DNA of 64,000 nucleotides from Magnetospirillum sp. 15-1 (GTDB taxonomy: Bacteria > Pseudomonadota > Alphaproteobacteria > Rhodospirillales > Magnetospirillaceae). Position 1 is the stretch's first letter. Each line of letters opens with the position of its first letter. The notes under the pieces are model-generated. The model saw only the letters and a program-made list of their open reading frames with translations. It searched no databases and had not been told where the DNA came from. A program made the translations under genes and the position numbers. This document shows positions 62,501-64,000 of this stretch, in pieces. The stretch covers positions 248,001-312,000 of the forward strand of contig NZ_FXXN01000026.1 of NCBI RefSeq assembly GCF_900184795.1, read 5' to 3'.

Positions 62501-64000
62501 AACCCGGCCGCCCCCGCGTTCGCAGCCGCGCTGGATCTGGTGCGGGCCTTGCCGGCGGGGGGGCGGCTGATCATCGTCCACCGCGACACCAATCCCCTGG
62601 GCGCCGCATTCGACGGCTTCGCCCGGACGGTTCGCCGCGAACGCCCGCAAATCCTCGTGCGGGTAGTCGGGCATGACGGTGCCGACCCGGCCCCGGCGGC
62701 GGCGGCCGAGCTGGGTTTCGGAGAGCATGGGGCGATCCGCTATCGCCAGGGTGTCCGTGAACGGCTTCGGCTCGCCGAAGTACCCTCGGCGGCGGGAGAG
62801 GGGAAATTCCCGGTGGCGGCCGACGGCGTTTATCTGGTGACGGGCGGCGGCGGCGGCATCGGCCTTGCCTTGGCCGAGGAACTGGCGCGCCGGGGGGCGA
62901 CCAGGATCGTCCTGGCGGGCCGCCACGCGCTCGGCCCGCAGGCCCTCGCCCGTGTCGATGCCCTCAACCGGAATGGCGTGACGGTGTCGTTCATCGCCGC
63001 CGACATTTCCGATGCGGAAGCGGCGGGCGGGCTGCTGGATGAGGTACGGTCCATGGGCCGGCTTCGGGGCGTCGCCCATGCCGCCGGCATCCTGCGCGAC
63101 CGTGCCCTCGCCGATCTGTCGCCCGACGATATCGCCGCCGTGTTCGCCCCCAAGATCGCCGGGGCGATGGTTCTCGATCGTCTACTGGGCGATGCGCGCA
63201 TCGACTGGGTACTGCTTTTTTCCGCCTTCGCCGGCTGGTACGGCAATGCGGGGCAGGCGGCCTATTGCTTCGCCAACCGTTTCCTCGACGGCCTGGCGGA
63301 GGCCAGGAACAAGGCCGGGCGGCGCTGGCTGTCCGTGGCCTGGCCCCTATGGGCGGTGCCGGGTATGGCCGGCGATGCCGAAGCCCGACATCTGGCCGAC
63401 GCCTTCGGGCTTCGGGCCATGCCTCCCGCCGCCGGCTGGAGCGCGCTCGATCACGCCTGGGCCGGCGGCTGGCCGGTGGTCGCCGTTCTGCATGGCGACG
63501 GCGGCCGTCTTCGCGCCCGATTGGCGGCGGACGACCGGTCATCCGTCGCCGCCGAGACCGGAACGCCGGCTCCCGGCGGCGAAGAGATCGGCGGCATCCT
63601 GCTGGACGAGTTGAGCGCGTTGCTGAAGGTCGCTCCCCATGAAATCGACCTGTCGGCCCCCTTCAGCGAATACGGGCTCGATTCCATTTCCTTGACCCAC
63701 TTGTCGCGCCGGCTGAACGCGGCGCTGGCCATCGCCACCACTCCCGCGCTGTTCTTCGAGGTGTCGAATTTCGAGGAATTGCTCGATCACCTGCGGGCCG
63801 TAGCGCCGACGAAGCCGAGGGTGGCCCCGCCGGAGGCCATCCCTACTCCCATTCCCGTCGCCGCTCCCGCCGCCGCTCCCGCGCCGGTCCGGTCCGGTCC
63901 TCGGGGCGTGGCGATCGTCGGCATGGACGCGGTGTTTCCGGGTGCCCCCGATATGGACGCCTTCTGGCGCCTGCTGGACGAAGGGCGAAGCGCCATCGTG
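59534..64000 (+). CDS. trans-AT polyketide synthase, next subunit (partial)
   Basis: Starts at ATG 59534, overlapping the previous stop, and is open to the window end (1,489 codons seen). N-terminal docking helix: AEILREVSEHRLSAQEAVALLRD. KS6 (59722-61000): DTACSSS (C234), EAHGTGT, NIGHALLAAG. DH6 (61560-62290): EDHVVAGRPVLP, YGPSL and D-x3-Q in LMDGAWQAV. KR6 (62820-63500): TGGGGGIGLAL, VFAPKIAGA, LFSAFAGWYG, AAYCFANRFLDG; the Asp of LRDR suggests a D-alcohol. ACP6 (63590-63800): YGLDSISL (S1384). A seventh KS begins at about 63905 (VAIVGMDAVFPGAPDMDAFW) and is cut off. No AT. It continues the chain from ACP5. Confidence 0.93.
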   Translation, partial: MTKPRPTRAEILREVSEHRLSAQEAVALLRDAPGGASAPGRGGAPGAGGSGEPAQSGAGGPPGEPVAVIGASGRFPGADDLDSFWANLAEGRDCVGEIPSERWAIDGFFDPDPQAAARSISKWGGFVSGADLFDPLFFNISPREAELMDPQQRLFLTEAWRALEDAGYGDWSLGGRRVGTFVGCAEGDYQERLKAAGLMADAYSFMGNAASILPARIAYLLDLKGPAIAVDTACSSSLVAIHLACDSLWSGTSDMALAGGVSLLTTPRMHLMSSKAGMLSPRGRCSAFDSGADGFVPAEGVGVVVLKRLSDATRDGDRILAVIEGSGINQDGRTSGITAPSAPSQTSLETGIYRKFGIDPATIAYVEAHGTGTRLGDPIEVEALTAAFRQFTDKAAYCRIGSVKSNIGHALLAAGVAGFIKVLLCLRHGRIPPTLHLKETNPFIPFAGSPFVPADRPVPWEPGGDGGRRGAVSAFGFSGTNAHVVLGEWHEAEPAERSPRFPLLITLSAHAADALNTLAARLRDHVAALEKDRLGDVAYTLLMGRSHYPRRKAFVVEDRRDLLNRLDAFLAEGAETRAARPDAASLARMADETGKLLRAFPRRVADIRPSLPSALGMLAGAYERGARIDAGWKAVFCGAPVRRTVLPRYPLKPIRCWIEADAPVPARSSPGRSFPTEDPRYASWLEDHVVAGRPVLPAAAYLEAARAEAEARGLRADLFEDVAWLAPHTPEAGSRLSFGLDGEDFAFGHGPAVFARGRLSAAGPAVRPVVTLPEGEALPSALSEGEIYRRFERLGMSYGPSLRTLRSLRTDGRRVLAQVGSGGAAGTPAGLPPPLMDGAWQAVIGLAGDGDPLMVPSSLGRLRLFAPLPDPATVLVERVARDASTLVVDIRIADAEGNVSAWAEGLTFRTPLAASETILMTAAWDAEPASAPAPEEAAFVAFDDAAHAALAARFGGHRGLRLGQDAQGDWVKRLAPARDVVMAVPEGGENPAAPAFAAALDLVRALPAGGRLIIVHRDTNPLGAAFDGFARTVRRERPQILVRVVGHDGADPAPAAAAELGFGEHGAIRYRQGVRERLRLAEVPSAAGEGKFPVAADGVYLVTGGGGGIGLALAEELARRGATRIVLAGRHALGPQALARVDALNRNGVTVSFIAADISDAEAAGGLLDEVRSMGRLRGVAHAAGILRDRALADLSPDDIAAVFAPKIAGAMVLDRLLGDARIDWVLLFSAFAGWYGNAGQAAYCFANRFLDGLAEARNKAGRRWLSVAWPLWAVPGMAGDAEARHLADAFGLRAMPPAAGWSALDHAWAGGWPVVAVLHGDGGRLRARLAADDRSSVAAETGTPAPGGEEIGGILLDELSALLKVAPHEIDLSAPFSEYGLDSISLTHLSRRLNAALAIATTPALFFEVSNFEELLDHLRAVAPTKPRVAPPEAIPTPIPVAAPAAAPAPVRSGPRGVAIVGMDAVFPGAPDMDAFWRLLDEGRSAIV

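Overview
The window is high-GC DNA with alphaproteobacterial gene content. The heavy-metal RND operons, orphan flgB/flgC, the DUF3489-DUF2924-serine recombinase cassette and the integrase style suggest a Rhodospirillaceae member, most likely Magnetospirillum-like. That placement is inferred from gene content only. No rRNA, tRNA or CRISPR array was seen.

Region 1 (1-8.7 kb) is a divalent-metal resistance locus. A MerR regulator and a MerR-type promoter with a perfect 7-3-7 palindrome face a small CDF-like transporter. Opposite runs a long minus-strand operon: secreted small proteins, a TolC-family protein, a membrane fusion protein, a CzcA-type RND pump and a Rap1a/Tai-like protein.

Region 2 (8.7-25.7 kb) is a copper/silver-type system. 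A CusCBA efflux operon also carries a FixH-like secreted protein, cytochrome c, an HD-GYP protein and a DUF411 protein. A divergent histidine kinase/response regulator pair follows. Satellite units encode small secreted His/Met-rich proteins, a flgB-flgC operon, and a divergent pair made of an HhH/nuclease-like fusion and a methyltransferase. Six of these units share an upstream tandem TTTACA-type repeat at 10-bp spacing, which looks like the operator of the local response regulator. This proposed regulon is the main regulatory finding.

Region 3 (25.7-39.2 kb) is mobile-element debris. It holds a serine recombinase cassette whose recombinase has a 1-nt frameshift, a degraded second copy of that recombinase's 3' end 13 kb away, a PD-(D/E)XK nuclease, phage terminase genes, an IS3 element with a broken orfA, two toxin-antitoxin pairs, and a mosaic of truncated GTPase, AAA ATPase, tyrosine integrase and IS5 fragments.

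Region 4 (39.2-64 kb, continuing past the end) is a trans-AT polyketide synthase. The first protein (6,777 aa) has five KS modules. The second overlaps it by ATGA and runs off the window. No functional acyltransferase is present. Unusual points are an acyltransferase remnant without its nucleophile in module 1, a carrier-like domain with Gln in place of Ser inside the KS3 linker, and an in-line PksI-like enoyl-CoA hydratase domain in module 3, which implies beta-branching. A C-methyltransferase lies in module 5. The cluster starts directly beside the mobile debris with no loading module, so its left edge may be truncated or rearranged.
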